Below are positions 20,476 through 31,912 of a DNA stretch of 64,000 bases, one piece after another. The stretch's first letter is position 1. Each line of letters starts with the position of its first letter. This stretch comes from Prorocentrum cordatum (lineage: Eukaryota; Sar; Dinophyceae; Prorocentrales; Prorocentraceae), in assembly GCA_963575745.1 (NCBI GenBank), contig CAUYUJ010012669.1, positions 262,501-326,500 on the forward strand. Reading direction: 5' to 3'. Below the pieces are notes generated by a model that had not been told where the DNA came from, did no database searches, and saw only the letters and a list, made by a program, of their open reading frames with translations. Both the position numbers and the translations under genes were made by a program.

Positions 20476-20676
20476 GTTTAGACTCAGCATCGGTGCTGGT
20501 ATATCCGCGGTCGAAAGCTGGTCCAACCTGGCGTATCCTGCTCAGTTCCAGTTGATCATCGTTGATTCTGCTTCATCTCCGCCTTTATCTGGGCTGATCC
20601 GGCTTCGTGGCCACTCAATTGGGCCCAGCAGCTCGTAGCCGGTCTGACGGACACCTCCCAGAAGTTGCCTCCTAAC

Positions 20677-20866
20677 CGATGAAGCCAATGTAGACGCGAA
20701 GGGCAATCCGTACGCCACGAGGCCTTGGAACGCCACCTTCTCGGTCGTCCTGTCTGGCCGCGACGGCGATGCCCCGAGCACCTTCATTGTCCGGGTGCAC
20801 CCGCACTGGGCGCCCCAGGCCGCCAAGCGTTTCCAGGACCTCGTCGTGAGCGACGTCTTCGCCAAG
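20677..20866 (+). CDS. Cyclophilin-type PPIase, domain exon a
   Basis: Cyclophilins are peptidyl-prolyl cis-trans isomerases that assist protein folding. This exon encodes [45 protein letters not shown] and VVSDVFAK, the N-terminal strands of the barrel. WAPQAAKRF corresponds to the family's 'P-----NF' helix. G/C is strong at third positions. The left limit is uncertain. The right limit is AAG|GCC, where a 183-nt GC-AG intron follows. Joining to 21050 gives [15 protein letters not shown], a normal cyclophilin sequence containing the catalytic Arg of the F(H/R)R motif. Confidence 0.8.
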
Positions 20867-21049
20867 GCCAGACCGCCAGACCTCGCATCGTGACAGAAAT
20901 TGTCGCGGAAGGTTTTATTTCTGGCTTCCAGGGCTCTCGCCAGACCCCGGGGCCGTCGAAAAGGAGGAAAAGCTTGCCCAGGGGAATGGGTCGAGACCTC
21001 CGGGGGCCAACTCGGAGTGAAACAAATACGACGTCGGGAAATCTTGGAG
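20867..21049 (+). other. Cyclophilin intron with repeat copy E (GC-AG)
   Basis: A 183-nt intron beginning GCCAGA and ending TTGGAG, flanked on both sides by AGGCC. Its distal part, 20946-21049, is copy E of the intron-associated repeat (CCGGGGCCGTCGAAAAGG, GAATGGGTCGAGACCT, ACGACGTCGGGAAATCTTGG). It shows that a family member can be spliced out. Confidence 0.75.
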
Positions 21050-21235
21050 GCCCGCTTCTTCCGGGTCGTGCCCAACTTCATGGTGCAGTGGGGCATCCCC
21101 GCCGACCCGGGAGTGGCCGCGGTTTGGAGGGAGAGGGCGATCCCGGACGACCCCAGCTCGGGCCACAGCAACAAGCGGGGCATGGTGACCTTCGCCACTG
21201 CGGGCCCGAACACCCGCACGTCCCAGCTCTTCATC
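21050..21235 (+). CDS. Cyclophilin-type PPIase, domain exon b
   Basis: The exon encodes the active-site core. [14 protein letters not shown] holds the catalytic Arg, Phe, Met and Gln positions. It then reads [39 protein letters not shown] (the 'G-(L/V)-(S/T)-(F/M)-A' loop) and LFI. This is a divergent but apparently active cyclophilin, of the type with a short insert after Q-x-G. It ends at ...CTCTTCATC. The expected next residues, NYKDN, appear only after 21423, so 188 nt must be removed. Confidence 0.85.
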
Positions 21236-21423
21236 TCGAGAGAGAGAAAACACGGCATCAACATGCGTGGATATTTCAAGAGCTCCGCGCGGATTTCGTG
21301 GATCTGCGCTGGAGCCCCATGGCGGCGCCTCAGCGCCAGCCCAAAGGGGCCCAGCGCCGATCCAAGGAAATCCGTGCGGAGTTCCGAAAGTTACGTGATT
21401 GCCGTTTTTTGCCTTCGATCATC
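21236..21423 (+). other. Non-canonical hairpin 'intron' in cyclophilin
   Basis: A 188-nt insert between LFI and NYKDN with no GT/GC start and no AG end. It is an imperfect palindrome over most of its length: CTCCGCGCGGATTTCGTGGA faces a reverse complement reading CTCCGCACGGATTTCCTTGG. TCATC occurs at both junctions (TTCATC|TCGAG and GATCATC|AATTAC). A related half is seen near 46285-46318. Confidence 0.7.
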
Positions 21424-21660
21424 AATTACAAGGACAACGCATTCCTGGACCGCAAGGGCTTCACCCCATTCGGGCGGGTCGTGCAGGGGATGGACGTTGT
21501 CGACAGGATCCAGAGCAAGTACAGGGAGCAGCCCAGCCAAGGCGAAATTCAACAGCGTGGCAACGCGTACCTGATGGAGAACTTCCCGGACCTGTCCTAC
21601 ATCGCCGGGCTGGCCGGCACCTTCCAGCGCGCGCGCCAGCTCAGAAGCTCTGAGGCCTGA
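21424..21660 (+). CDS. Cyclophilin-type PPIase, C-terminal exon
   Basis: It encodes [37 protein letters not shown], then [20 protein letters not shown] and a short helical tail ending RSSEA before TGA. N-x-K-D-N-x-x-LD...F-x-PFG-V is the conserved cyclophilin C-terminal signature, including the cyclosporin-site Trp position, replaced here by Phe as in many divergent forms. The QRGNAYL...FP segment resembles the C-terminal extension of other algal cyclophilins. Together the exons give an enzyme of about 200 residues plus any leader. Confidence 0.85.
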   Translation, partial: NYKDNAFLDRKGFTPFGRVVQGMDVVDRIQSKYREQPSQGEIQQRGNAYLMENFPDLSYIAGLAGTFQRARQLRSSEA

Positions 21661-21944
21661 TTATGCAGCGGATCTCGGCCGGGGTTCGGTTGTGTGTGTG
21701 TGTGTTGAGCCGCCTGTGGGGGTGATTTGTGATTGCCAGTGGGGGAAAACAGTTCAACCAATGATATATCCTGTCTTCCCATTCTGCTCTTCAAATTCTT
21801 TACGCTTCGCGTATCCCCACCAGCCCATCTCACAGCAGCAACTCTCGCGAAGCATTCCGACAGTCGTGTTTTTCAGGCGTGTGTCCGCTGGGCCCCGTGG
21901 TGTGAGTCGTTCGGGCCCCTCGTCCTGGTGTGAGTCGTTCGGGC

Positions 21945-22190
21945 TCCTCGTGGGGCCTCTTGGGAGCCTCTTGGGGGCCTCTTGGGGCCTCTTGGGCGCC
22001 TCTTGGGAGCCTCTTGGGGGCCTCTTGGGAGCCTCTTGGGGGCTCTGGGGGCCTCGTGGGAGCCTCTTGGGGGCCTGTTGGGAGCCTCTGGGGGCGTCTT
22101 GGGGGCCTCTTGGGAGCCTCTTGGAGGCCTCTTGGGAGCCTCCTGGGGGCATCTTGGGGCCTCTTGGGGGCTTCTTGCGACCTCCTCAGA
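21945..22190. repeat. GGCCTCTTGGGnGCC minisatellite
   Basis: About 20 units of 10-16 bp (TTGGGGGCCTC / TTGGGAGCCTC). The same unit type recurs at 46440 and, reversed, at 29470 and 50660. Confidence 0.9.
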
Positions 22191-22930
22191 AGCGCAAATG
22201 AGCGCTACCCCCTGAGAAGTACAAAATGAGCCCAAAACCGTAGTAAAATCAATGATTTTGAGAACAAGGAAGAGGAACGCTGCCCCCTCAGAAGGCCAAA
22301 ATGGGGCCAAAACCGTAGTAAAATCAATGGTTTTGGCTTCACAGAAGAGGAGAGGGTTTTTTCTCAATCCCCCCGTCGGGGCCAGAATCCTCGTGAGGGT
22401 CGTCGTTTTTTGGCCCTCCCAGGAGTCAAAAAAGACCCCTCCAACGACCCGCGGAACTCCCTCTCCAGGCCCAGGGGGAGGGGGTAGGGGGTGGGGTAAA
22501 CCCCTCCCCGAAGGGGAAGAAGGGGGGTTGGGGGGTTGAGGACAGAGAGAGCTCTCTAAACCACTCACGCCCAAAGGGCTGGTGGGATTCGTCCGCATGC
22601 CGTCGCCGAAGCGGGGCGGGGAAGCGGGGGGAGGGGAGGCAAGGGAGGTGGGATGGAGGGAGGTGGACATCGGAACAATTCAGGTTCCAGGGATACTTGA
22701 GAATGAGAGAGGAGGAGGCCGCGGCGCCGATCTGGTTTCAAATCGCATGGGACGCAATGTGAAGCACGACTGGCCGCTGGCTTTTCCAACATACTTGTCC
22801 CATCTTCCTGCCTTCCTCTTCAGGCGGTGGCAATGAGGAGGAAGGAGGAAGGAGGAGGAAGGAGGAGGAGGAGGAAGGAGGAGGAGGAGGAGGAGCAGGG
22901 ACGAGGGGAGAGGAGGGGGAGGAGGATGGC
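22191..22930. other. Non-coding stretch after cyclophilin
   Basis: Contains a local duplication of a block ending AAAACCGTAGTAAAATCAATG (about 22235 and 22310), then G-rich and purine-rich sequence. No gene recognised. Confidence 0.5.
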
Positions 22931-23554
22931 GAGGCGGAGATGACTGATGATGTTGTTGTTGATGATGGTGGTGATGCTGATGATGCTGATGCTGATGCTG
23001 CTAATGATGATGCTGATGCTGATGCTGCTGCTGATGCTGATGCTGGTAGCTCTGATGGCGTTGGTGATAAGAACAATGCTGATGCTGATGGCGATAATGA
23101 TTCTGCTGGCGATGATTAATGTAGTGGTGATGATGATGCTGCTGATGATGATGTTGATGCTGAGTATGGCGATGTTGATGCTGATAATGATGTCGACGAC
23201 GAAGGCAAACATTAACATTATGATTAGTATCAGTAAGCATATAAGTCCGAGTGCGATTACGATCGTGATGCTCATGATGCTGCGGATGCGGATGATATTG
23301 ATCATGATGATGCTGTCGATGATGGTTATGATTCGGATAACTATTGTGAGCACCACGGTGCTGACAAGTATGATGATGGCGACGTTGGTGACTGCGATGC
23401 TGAAGACGATGCTTGTGGTGCTTGTGATGAAGATGGTGGTGACAATAACGATGGTGGCGGCGGGGATGTTGATGCTGCTGTTGCAGTTTGATGACGGTGA
23501 TGAGGATGGCGGTGATTATGCTCCTGATGTCGTTGATGATGATGGTGGTGATAT

Positions 23555-23593
<39 letters not shown>

Positions 23594-23598
23594 CGATT

Positions 23599-23673
<75 letters not shown>

Positions 23674-23690
23674 ATCAAGATTAGGATGAT
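22930..23690. repeat. GAT/GCT triplet microsatellite
   Basis: Degenerate GATGCTGATG repeats, pure (GAT)n at about 23550-23670. The Met-, His- and Ile-rich long frames are artefacts. Confidence 0.95.
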
Positions 23691-23977
23691 GATGTTGGTG
23701 CTGATGCTGATGCTGCTGCTGATGATGGTGGCGGTGATGATGATGGTGATGGGGAGGAGGAAGTGGAGGAGGAGGAGGAGGAGGAGGAGGAGGGGGATGA
23801 GGATGCGGAGGCGAGGAGGAAGAACGTGGGCATCTTCCCAAATGACTGTGTGGGGGGGGGGGCCTCGCGTGCGCGTGCCTCCGCCCGCCCGCCCACTTCT
23901 GACAGGCAGACCACTCGCGGATGCAGCCATGGCATCCCCAGTGAAGTTAGACGCGGGCGGCCCACAGCGGCTTCAGC

Positions 23978-26480
23978 ATAGTGACGTACAACCCGAACTC
24001 CGCGAACGCTGAGCGGAGCCGTGACAGAGCCGAGGAGTTTCGGAAGATGGACCTCATAGGACTGATAGGCGCACAGATGAAGTCGTCTGGAGGAGAGTTG
24101 CTGAACACGTGCAGGACGATGAAGTGCCACTGGAGCGTGGACTGGATGGCACATGGGAGCGTGGCTTGACAGTGCGGATCCAGAAAAGGATGTTCAGCAA
24201 GAAATATTGCAAAGGGTTTTTCCAGGTCCCGAGCCAGGGGAGGGTGGGAGGCATGAAGCTGCAGAGAGGTTCGATGAGAAATGTGCCGGTTCTGTTGTAA
24301 GCCCCCCCTCAGCCACGAGATCGAGCACGGAGGCGAAAGTTTGAGGCGACGATACAGTGAATCCGGAAATTGTTGGCATCAACGTTGAGCTCGCTGCCGG
24401 CGCGATGGTCACCCTTTATCATGATGGATGCGAATGGCTGCTTTGAGTCGGACGGCACCACGGTTGACCATATTGAGGAGGAAGGGTGAACACCGCGTTG
24501 GCCATGCTGTTTGAGCTGTTCAGCGCGCACGGTCTACGTGTGGCCAATGCTTGGTGAGCGTCGGGAGCGATGTATTATGCCAACGGAGAAGGGAAGGTAT
24601 GGAGAAGGGAAGGTCATCGACTACATAGTGATCCCAGAGAGCTGGAAGCCGATTGTGAGATGGTGCAGGGTGCAGGGGCAGAGTGCATGGAGGCTGCAGG
24701 CGCACTCCCCAAATACGTTGTAGGATCACGCGCCGCTGGCGCGCGAGATAGCGATGGAGTGCGCGGCGGAGCCGCGCGAGAATATCGAGAAGCAGCAGCC
24801 CAACAAAGAGGCGATGGCGATGCTGCTGCAGCTCGGCTGGAAGAGGAAGCAGTTCGTGGAGAAGCTAGAAGACGAGATGAAGACGGTCTACGAAACCTGT
24901 GATGGAGGCCGACGAGGTGAAGCGCATGGATGTGGCGAACGAGTGCATCATGAAGGAATTGCAAGGGATAGGCAGGGGCGCGTGCTCGCAATCACCGTTG
25001 CACACCGATGACCACCATGTACGTAGCGCGAAGGTAACAGAGTTGCTGCAGCAGCGGAGAGCAGTGCGAGAGAGATTTCGAGAGCTTCAGTACTTGATGG
25101 GAGTTGGTTCTACACCCTGTGCGGGAGGAGAGGTAGTGAACGACTCGTACGAGAGCATTTTGCAGAGGTCCGAGCGGGCGCAGCTCGAGGTGTACTATGA
25201 GGGAGCTGAACCGGTGCCGCGGCTGGGGGGCCGCGGCCAGATTGGGTCCACGCAATCGTGCGAGGAAGGTTTGATTAGCAACGGAGTCGGGCAGGCACCG
25301 TGCACGGGAGAGGATTCGACGGGTGGCGATCTGTCCAGGAGAGAGCGGGAGCTGACGGTTGAGTAGGACAGGGCACGTAAGTGGCTGCGAGAGCGAAAAA
25401 GGTCGCATGCGAAGCAGCATGAGGAAGATCGGACGCAGGAATTCAAGGAGGCAGCGGGGCGGGGGGGATAGCACGACGACGCGCCGGATGGCCAGACTAT
25501 ATGCGCAGCGACACACAGGGGCCAGGAAAAGGATCTTCGGAAAACATCGCGTGGAGGGCGCGAGGGCAGACTGGGAGGAGCGCGTAAAGGGACGTGGACC
25601 TGATGGAGGATGCTAGGCGCAGGAGGTCGCGACGAACGAGGTGCAGCGCAACCTGGAGGCCAAGAGGGCCTGGATGCGGGAGGTGACGAACGACAAGATC
25701 GACGCCGACTTCGAGATGCTGGAGGGATCGCCGTGGAAGGCGAAGCTAGGTCTGGCCGCGCCGAGCAGCTCAGGCGCGCCTTCTTCCCCACGCGGGCGAG
25801 GTGGCAAAGCTGGGGGCGCCTGCGTCCTGCCAGGTGATGCGCGCGCTGCTATCGGAGATGTGGTCGAGGCTGGCGCTGCCCAGGCAGCGGGCGATAGCGA
25901 AGGCGGCGCGCGCGGGTAAAAGGCGCGGGCGAGGAGGGCGCCAGGGGCGAGCGCATAGCGATGCTGGCGTGCGCGCTGGCGAAGGGGCACTGCGGCGGGG
26001 TGGCGAGGCGGGCCCCGAAGGGCGCGGCCCCTGCGCGAGCGCGCGGAGGGCCGAGGCGAAGACGACAAATCAGTTCGATCGTGATGCAGGTGGCGACGGT
26101 CTGGAGGGCGGGTGGGCACGTTGGGCCACGGCGTGAAAGTAGGCTTCGCGGCGCTGCGAACGCTTGTTTCTTCGATGATCAAAGCAGGGCTGAGGAGGGC
26201 GGCGATCAGGGTGCTGGCGGAGCAGGACGTCATGCTCATGGTGCTGAGGTTGGGCCACGCGCGATTCCAGCTCGACGGCGCGCCCCGGTCAGTGGCGCGG
26301 AACACGGGGCAGGGGCGCGCGCCGGGCGGCCCAGCCATGGCGAGATTATTCGCGATGGCGCACGTGCGGGGCGCGATGGGGCTGGAGGCACGCGTCGACG
26401 CGGGCAGTTGGCGAGTCCCCGTTCGAGGAGGAGGAAAGGGCCCCGCTGGCGATGACGCCGTTCGTGGATGACGCGGCGGG
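23978..26480 (+). mobile_element. Degenerate LINE relic: endonuclease to RT
   Basis: Several + strand frames carry fragments of one retrotransposon protein. IVTYNPNS...SRDRAEEF and DLIGLIGAQMKSSGG (23978-24110) match the start of an AP-type endonuclease. VIDYIVIPESWKPIV (24613) matches its end. After a linker, 26120-26480 has RT fragments (LRLGHARFQLDGAPRS, ARNTGQGRAPGGPAMARLF) and the catalytic FVDD at 26461-26472. At least four frameshifts separate these, so it is a dead copy. It stops abruptly at a G-run (26517-26550) with no RNase H or tail following. Confidence 0.65.
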
Positions 26481-27124
26481 CTCCTTTCCTCTTCGCGAGT
26501 GCGCCTGGCGCTGCGAAGGAGGAGGGGGGGGGGGGCGGGGGGGCGCAGGGCGATAGAGTGGGCAGAGTGCTGTGGCCGATGTCCGTGGCGCAGGGCGCGG
26601 GCGAGCAGGGGTGGGGGGTGCTTGGGGGGGTCAGGTCTTTAGGGGTGCCCGCAGGGGGGTCAGGAGGGTCGTCTTAGTCGCACGTCGCCGTGGCTTTGGG
26701 GTCGCACATTTTCAAGTCGACGTGCTCCTGGCGCGTGACATTTCCGTTCGAGATCGTCTTGCGCCGCGGTCCCAGCATGGATTTGTTTAGAATTTCAAAC
26801 TCTGAAGTCGCCCCCCAGAGTTTGGCGAACGGCGACCTAACGCGTCTGGGCGCATCTAAGTCGACCTGCGAAAACGAGTTTAACATGCATGCGAAGAACG
26901 CCGCGCGTGACGATATGATGCGCTCCAGCGGGCCTGCGCGAACTAACCGGCAGATGATTGGGCAAATCAGCGCCCGCCGAATGCAGCCGCGTTTGCGGCC
27001 AGACAAGGGGGCCCACAGCAGGTCGGCGTTTCCGCGAAATCTTGTCGGGCGCCAGCGGTGCAGGCCCCACCGCCGCGGCGCCGGGCCCGACAAGACAGCC
27101 TGACGTCGAAATCTCCGCGCAAGA
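26481..27124. other. G-run and unique-looking sequence
   Basis: 26517-26550 is nearly pure G with G-quadruplex potential. 26680-27060 has no convincing codon bias and no recognised gene. Confidence 0.45.
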
Positions 27125-28000
27125 CGAGCCAGCGCCGCCGCGCGCGCGGCGGCGCAGAGGCTGCCCCGCTGCATTTCTCCGCGCGCAACGTCCTGGCGCC
27201 GCCGCGAGCGCGGCGGCGCAGCGGCCGCTCCCGCTGCATTTTCCGCGCGGGGCGGCCCGGCGCCGCCGCGCGCGCGGCGGCGCTGGGGTCGCCTCCATTG
27301 CGTTTCTTCGCGCAAGCAGCCCAGCGCCGCCGCGCGCGCGGCAGCGCGCAGGTCGTCGCCATCAAGGTTCCCCGCGCACGACGGCCAAGCTTGCGCTGCG
27401 TTTTTGTTCGCGCCGGCCCCAGCCCGCCCCGCGCGCGGCGGCGCAGAAGCGGCCTCCACTGCGATTCTTCCAGCACGACGGCCCAGCGCTGGCCTCGTCG
27501 CGTCGTTCTGCGCGCGGCGGCCCGGCGCCGCCGCGCGCGCGGCGGCGCGGAGGCCGCTTCCGTTGCGTCCCCTTGCGCACGCTGGCCCCGCGCCGCCGCG
27601 CGCGGCGGCGCAATGGCCGCTCGCGTTGCGTTTCTCCGCGCGCGACGGCCCAGCGTCGCCGCGGTCGCTGCGGCGCAGAGGCCGCTGGCGCTGCGTTCCG
27701 CGCGCGACGGCCCAGCGCCGCCGCGCGCGCGGCGGCGCTGAGACCGCCCCCGTTGCGTTCGACGCCGCGCGCGCGGCGGCGCAGACGCTGGTCGCGTCGC
27801 GATTTCTCCACGCGCGACGGCCCAGCGCCGCCGCGCGCGCGACGGCGCAAGGGCCGCCATTGCGTTTCTCCTCGCGCGACGGCGCGGCGCCCTTCGCGCG
27901 GCGTTGCAGAAACCGCTCGCGGCGCTCCCGTTGCATGTCTCCGCGCGCGTCAGCCCAGCGCCGCCGCGCGCGCGGCGGCGCGGAGGCGTTGGCCGAGCTG
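27125..28000. repeat. Array of GC palindromes
   Basis: About ten units of roughly 60-110 bp, each holding GCGCCGCCGCGCGC followed by its reverse complement (a perfect 24-bp palindrome in several units), then a variable spacer such as GAGGCCGCTTCCGTTGCG. The long Arg/Ala frames on both strands are by-products. A single related unit is at about 29185-29215. Confidence 0.85.
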
Positions 28001-28454
28001 TTGCCTCGGCGTCAGCCGAAGGGTTGTTGTAGACTTCGCTTGCCAGGGCCTCCCCTCCCTCGGCGGCAGCCAGGCGATTTGGGCGACGCGCTCTGCGCTG
28101 CCCTCCTATCTCGCGCAGTGCGCGAGCGGTTTTTGCGAGGGATTATCGCAGGGCGCATTGCGTTTCGGCGCCGGCCGAGCGATTCGTGTGAACTCCAACA
28201 ACCGGAGGCTCTCAGGGCACAGGGTCTGGTAGACTCTGGAACGACTGAAGCGTAAGGGTCTGGGAGGCTCTGGGTCGACCGAGGCTTCGAGCGCCTGGCC
28301 GATCCTGGATCGCCCGAAACTGAAGGGGCCCAGGAAACTCTAGGCCAAGCGAAACTTTTTGGTCTGGGAAACTCTGAATGAAACCGTTCGGGCGCCCAGG
28401 CGCCCGCGGCGCGCGCGTGCGCCCGCGCCCGAAGTGAACGCCCGAGTTGACCCC

Positions 28455-28985
28455 CCCGAGCTGGCCGCCCGAGTTCACCGATCAAGTTGGCCAGCCGAAG
28501 CGATCGGCCGGGTCGATCGGCCAAGTTGATCGGCCGACTTAATGGGCCGAGTTGATCGGCCGAGTTAATCGGCCGAATTGATCGGCAGAGATGATCGGCC
28601 AAGTTGATCGGCCGAGTTGATCGGCCGAGTTGACCGCGCGCGCGCTGACGAGTTAATCTGTCCATCTGGCCGGCCAGGATGAGCGGCCGAATTTATCGGC
28701 CGACACGCGCGTCGATGAGTGGATCGGAATCGACCGCCCAGTCGCGCGTTGACCGCCCCGCCGCGCGTTGAGCGACCGAGTTGACCGCCCGGGTTGACCG
28801 CCCAGCCGCGCTTTGACCGCCCCGCCGCGCTCTGACCGACTGAGTTGACCGCCCACGTTGACCGCCCAGCCCCGCGTCGACCGCCCGACCGCGCGTTGAC
28901 CGTCCTAATTGACCGCCCGAGTTGCCCGCCCAACCGCGCGTTGACCGACCTGGATGGGCCGACCAACCGCTGGTTGACCGCCCCG
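28455..28985. repeat. GTTGATCGGCCGA / GTTGACCGCCC minisatellites
   Basis: 28480-28640 is a 12-13-bp GATCGGCCGAGTT array. 28730-28985 is a related TTGACCGCCC array with CAGCCGCGCG spacers. Confidence 0.85.
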
Positions 28986-29469
28986 AGTCGACCGCGCAAC
29001 CGCCTCCCTGGCGCGGAACCGCGAAGGCAAGTGGCGGGCGAGACTCGGCCATGACGCGCTGGGAAACGCTAGCGGCACCTGCGGCGCGTCCGACGGAAGG
29101 CCGCTCGCGCTGCGTTTTTCTGTGCGCGGAGGTGCTGGGCCGTCGCGCGCGGGGGAAACCCAACGCGAGTGCCATTTGCGTCGCCCCGCGCGCGGCGGCG
29201 CAGAGGCCGCCTCCATCGCGCTTATGTGCGCCAGGTGGTCCAGCGCCGCAGCGATTGTGGAGCGCGAGGGTGCGAGGTGCTGTCTGGTAGGGTTTCCCCC
29301 TTCGTCGAAGGGGCCCGCCCGTCGCGCCGCGCGCATTCCCGCGCGCCGCCCCCTCTCCCAAAGGTCTCTGGGCGACCGCGTTATCTCCCTGGGGCCCCCC
29401 AAGTCTTCCGCGACGGCCCAGGATGGCCACCGCGGCCGCCTATGTGGCGTCAGGCTCTTTGTACGTCGG

Positions 29470-30010
29470 CCAAAGATGGCTCCGCGACATACCGACGCGG
29501 CCCCATGGAGACCCAAGACGGAAGCAATATGGTTTAAAGAAGCCCCTACTGCGTTCCAGGACGGCTCAGGAGGGCTCCAACAGGGCCCCCGACAGACCCG
29601 AGGGACGACGCTCACTGATTTTGACATGATGTCTATAGATTGTGGGGCTATAATCGTTCCGGGCTTCCGCCAGCTCGAGGCGGCCAAGGAAGCCTCCGAC
29701 GCCGCCCGGAGACGGCCCAAGAGGCGCCCCAAATGAGCCAAGCAATTTCCAAGATGGCCTCGACCAAAACCACAGCGGCCCTGGGCGGCGGCGCAGGACG
29801 GCCCCATGAGGGCCCCAAGACAGCCTGCAAGGACCGCCGAAGGCATCCAAGACGGCCTGGGAGGGCCCCATCGACCCCGGACAGTCGCCCCCGCGACGCC
29901 CCCACGAGGGCCGCAAGGGATGCCCACAATACGTTGCAAGAGGATCCCAGAACAATCCCAGAAGGCCGCAAGGGGCCCGCAAGACTGCCCCACAGGCGCC
30001 CAAGATTGCC
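29470..30010. repeat. Degenerate GGCCCCAAGA minisatellite
   Basis: Units such as GGCCCCAAGACGGCC and GGCCCAAGAGG, the reverse complement of the unit at 21945 and 46440. Heavily diverged. Confidence 0.65.
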
Positions 30011-31039
30011 CTGATTCGGCTGAAGCGAGCCTGATGCAAGCTCTTCAAGACATGAATTGGGACGGCGTCACGCGTGACAGTCTTCATTTCCCCTTCGCAT
30101 CACCTTTGCAATCGTCGTCCTCGTCGCCGTCATCATAACCAACCTCGTAGTCATCTTCGTCGTCATCATCATTCAAACAGTCGCCACCCAAAGTGCTGGA
30201 CTGGCGCGGCGGCGGGACTTGCATCTGGCAGCTGGGCGCAGTGCGAAACGCACTCGGCGACGTGCGTGCGGCGATATCTTCAGAGGGCCCGCCCACGCCC
30301 CTCGGCTGCGCAGCGTGAGTCCCCGCGCAAACAGCGCGCAACATTGAAGCCTGGCATTTAGAATGTGCGCGCGAATGTTTGCATGCCTCGCGCCGCGTGG
30401 CATGAGGCAGAACTCACGTAGACAAAAGCGTGCTCGCGTGCTCTGCTGCAAGGAGGCCGTTGGCGCCGCGCGCCATGGCGCGCGCCGCGCGGCGCGGGGC
30501 CCGCGGGGGGCCGCGCGTCGGCGAGCGATGGTGCACGCGGGACTCAGGAAATGGAGACCGCCCGCCACCCCCGCAAAGCCGAGGTCAATTTTCTATGTTT
30601 ATCATGTAGGCCGAGGCCGCAGACCGACGGCGTCGCCAGACCGAGGCCGAAGTCTAGCGCCGAGGCCGAAGACGGACGTGCACCGCAAGACGCAGCGGCA
30701 CAACCAATGCCGAGCACTGACACCCCGGGCCACAGGTCAAGGCCGACAACCACGCCTGACCCATCGGACAACCCACCCTGAAGACCGACGTGCATGCAAT
30801 ACTGCAAGACAAACGACGCTTTCAAGTGCATGCCAAGAGTCGGGAAACTGGAGCCACAGCTCAACGCGAACATACTTCTAAACAACAGGTTGACCAACAC
30901 AAAAACCTCGCGCCCAAACGGAAACGGATTTTCTTTTTTAGTCGCCCTCCCTGCCGGGGGCGATATCTACAGACGACCCCCTTCTCTGACCCGCGGGCGC
31001 AACCGAAGCAGGAGGCGCTGACGTTCTGCGCGGGCAAGG
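30011..31039. other. Non-coding stretch
   Basis: Includes GAGGCCGAAGAC-type interspersed units at about 30600-30700. No gene recognised. Confidence 0.45.
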
Positions 31040-31905
31040 GGGCGCGCCGGGAACGGCGATGGAGACGAGGCGCCCCGGCCCGTGGTGTTCGGCTAGGTTC
31101 GCGGTGATTCCAGAGGTGGAGAAGAGGCCGGTCACGGGGAAGGTGGCGCGGGGCCAGATCGGCAACCTTGGGGCGACGATCGCGCCGATCAAGTGGGAGG
31201 CGATCTTCTTCGAGGGCCATGCGGCGGACGCGCTGTTGACGGGCCTCGAGGCGCCGGCGAGGTCGACGGGCTCCCTTGAGAGCGGCGACCTGGATGGGAT
31301 CGAGGGCTTTGCTGCCGGGCGTGCTCGAGCGCTGCTTCGAGGGGCGGCGCGGGCGGAGGATTGGAAGACGAGGGGCCTGACCAACCTTGAGGTCCAGGCG
31401 AAGGTGAAGGTGGTGGCGTTTCAGGTGGAGCTGCGGATGAAGCGGCTAAAGTGGCTGCACCAGCTGGTGAATTTCGCGGGTGCTCGCGGCGGTGTTCGGC
31501 AAAGCTGAGTTCCGGGGTCGTGAGGCGCCAGCCGAGATCGAGGCGCTTGTGTGCCCATGGGCGCGCCATTGGCTGCTGCGCGCATCTCGCCTTACTCGAT
31601 TCGACGATGGGCTGGACTGCTGGAAAGAGTCGAGATGCCACCGTCGAGAGCGCTGCTGGAGGAGAGGGGGGAATTCGCAGAGCTCGACGCAGGAGGGGCC
31701 CTCTCGAACATTTTCGCGCATCGGGCCGAGTTCGAAAAGAGGAGGGGGAGGCTTACGGGGGCGCTCGAGGGAGAGGGGCGCCATCAATGCTGGGCGAAGC
31801 TGGAGGACAGGACTCAGTGCAGAGCAATATTCGAGACGAAGCAGCAGCCACCACCGCATTACGTTCACGTGAGAGGAGGGGGGCACGGAGGGATGGCGAT
31901 GGCTA
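31040..31905 (+). pseudogene. LINE relic: region downstream of RT
   Basis: Frames hop among the three + strand phases but read as one decayed protein. Fragments are GNLGATIAPIKWEAIFFEG, then LTNLEVQAKVKVVAFQVELRM and KRLKWLHQLVNF, then VLAAVFGKAEF, NPWARHW-like and EFAELDAGGALS. The 'R-LKWL-----......FLAAVFG' pattern is what I recall from the C-terminal part of dinoflagellate LINE polyproteins, after the thumb. At least three frameshifts are visible. No RT core is visible just upstream. Confidence 0.5.
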
Positions 31906-31912
31906 GGGCGCG

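Noticed and set aside
22820-23930. Met/His/Ile-rich ORFs over the GAT tract, including a His-run 'protein'
   Set aside because: Triplet-repeat artefacts with equal openness on both strands.
26674-28255. Arg/Ala-rich ORFs of 280-424 codons on both strands
   Set aside because: Produced by the GC palindrome array, which lacks stop codons in most frames. No domain or codon bias outside the repeat.
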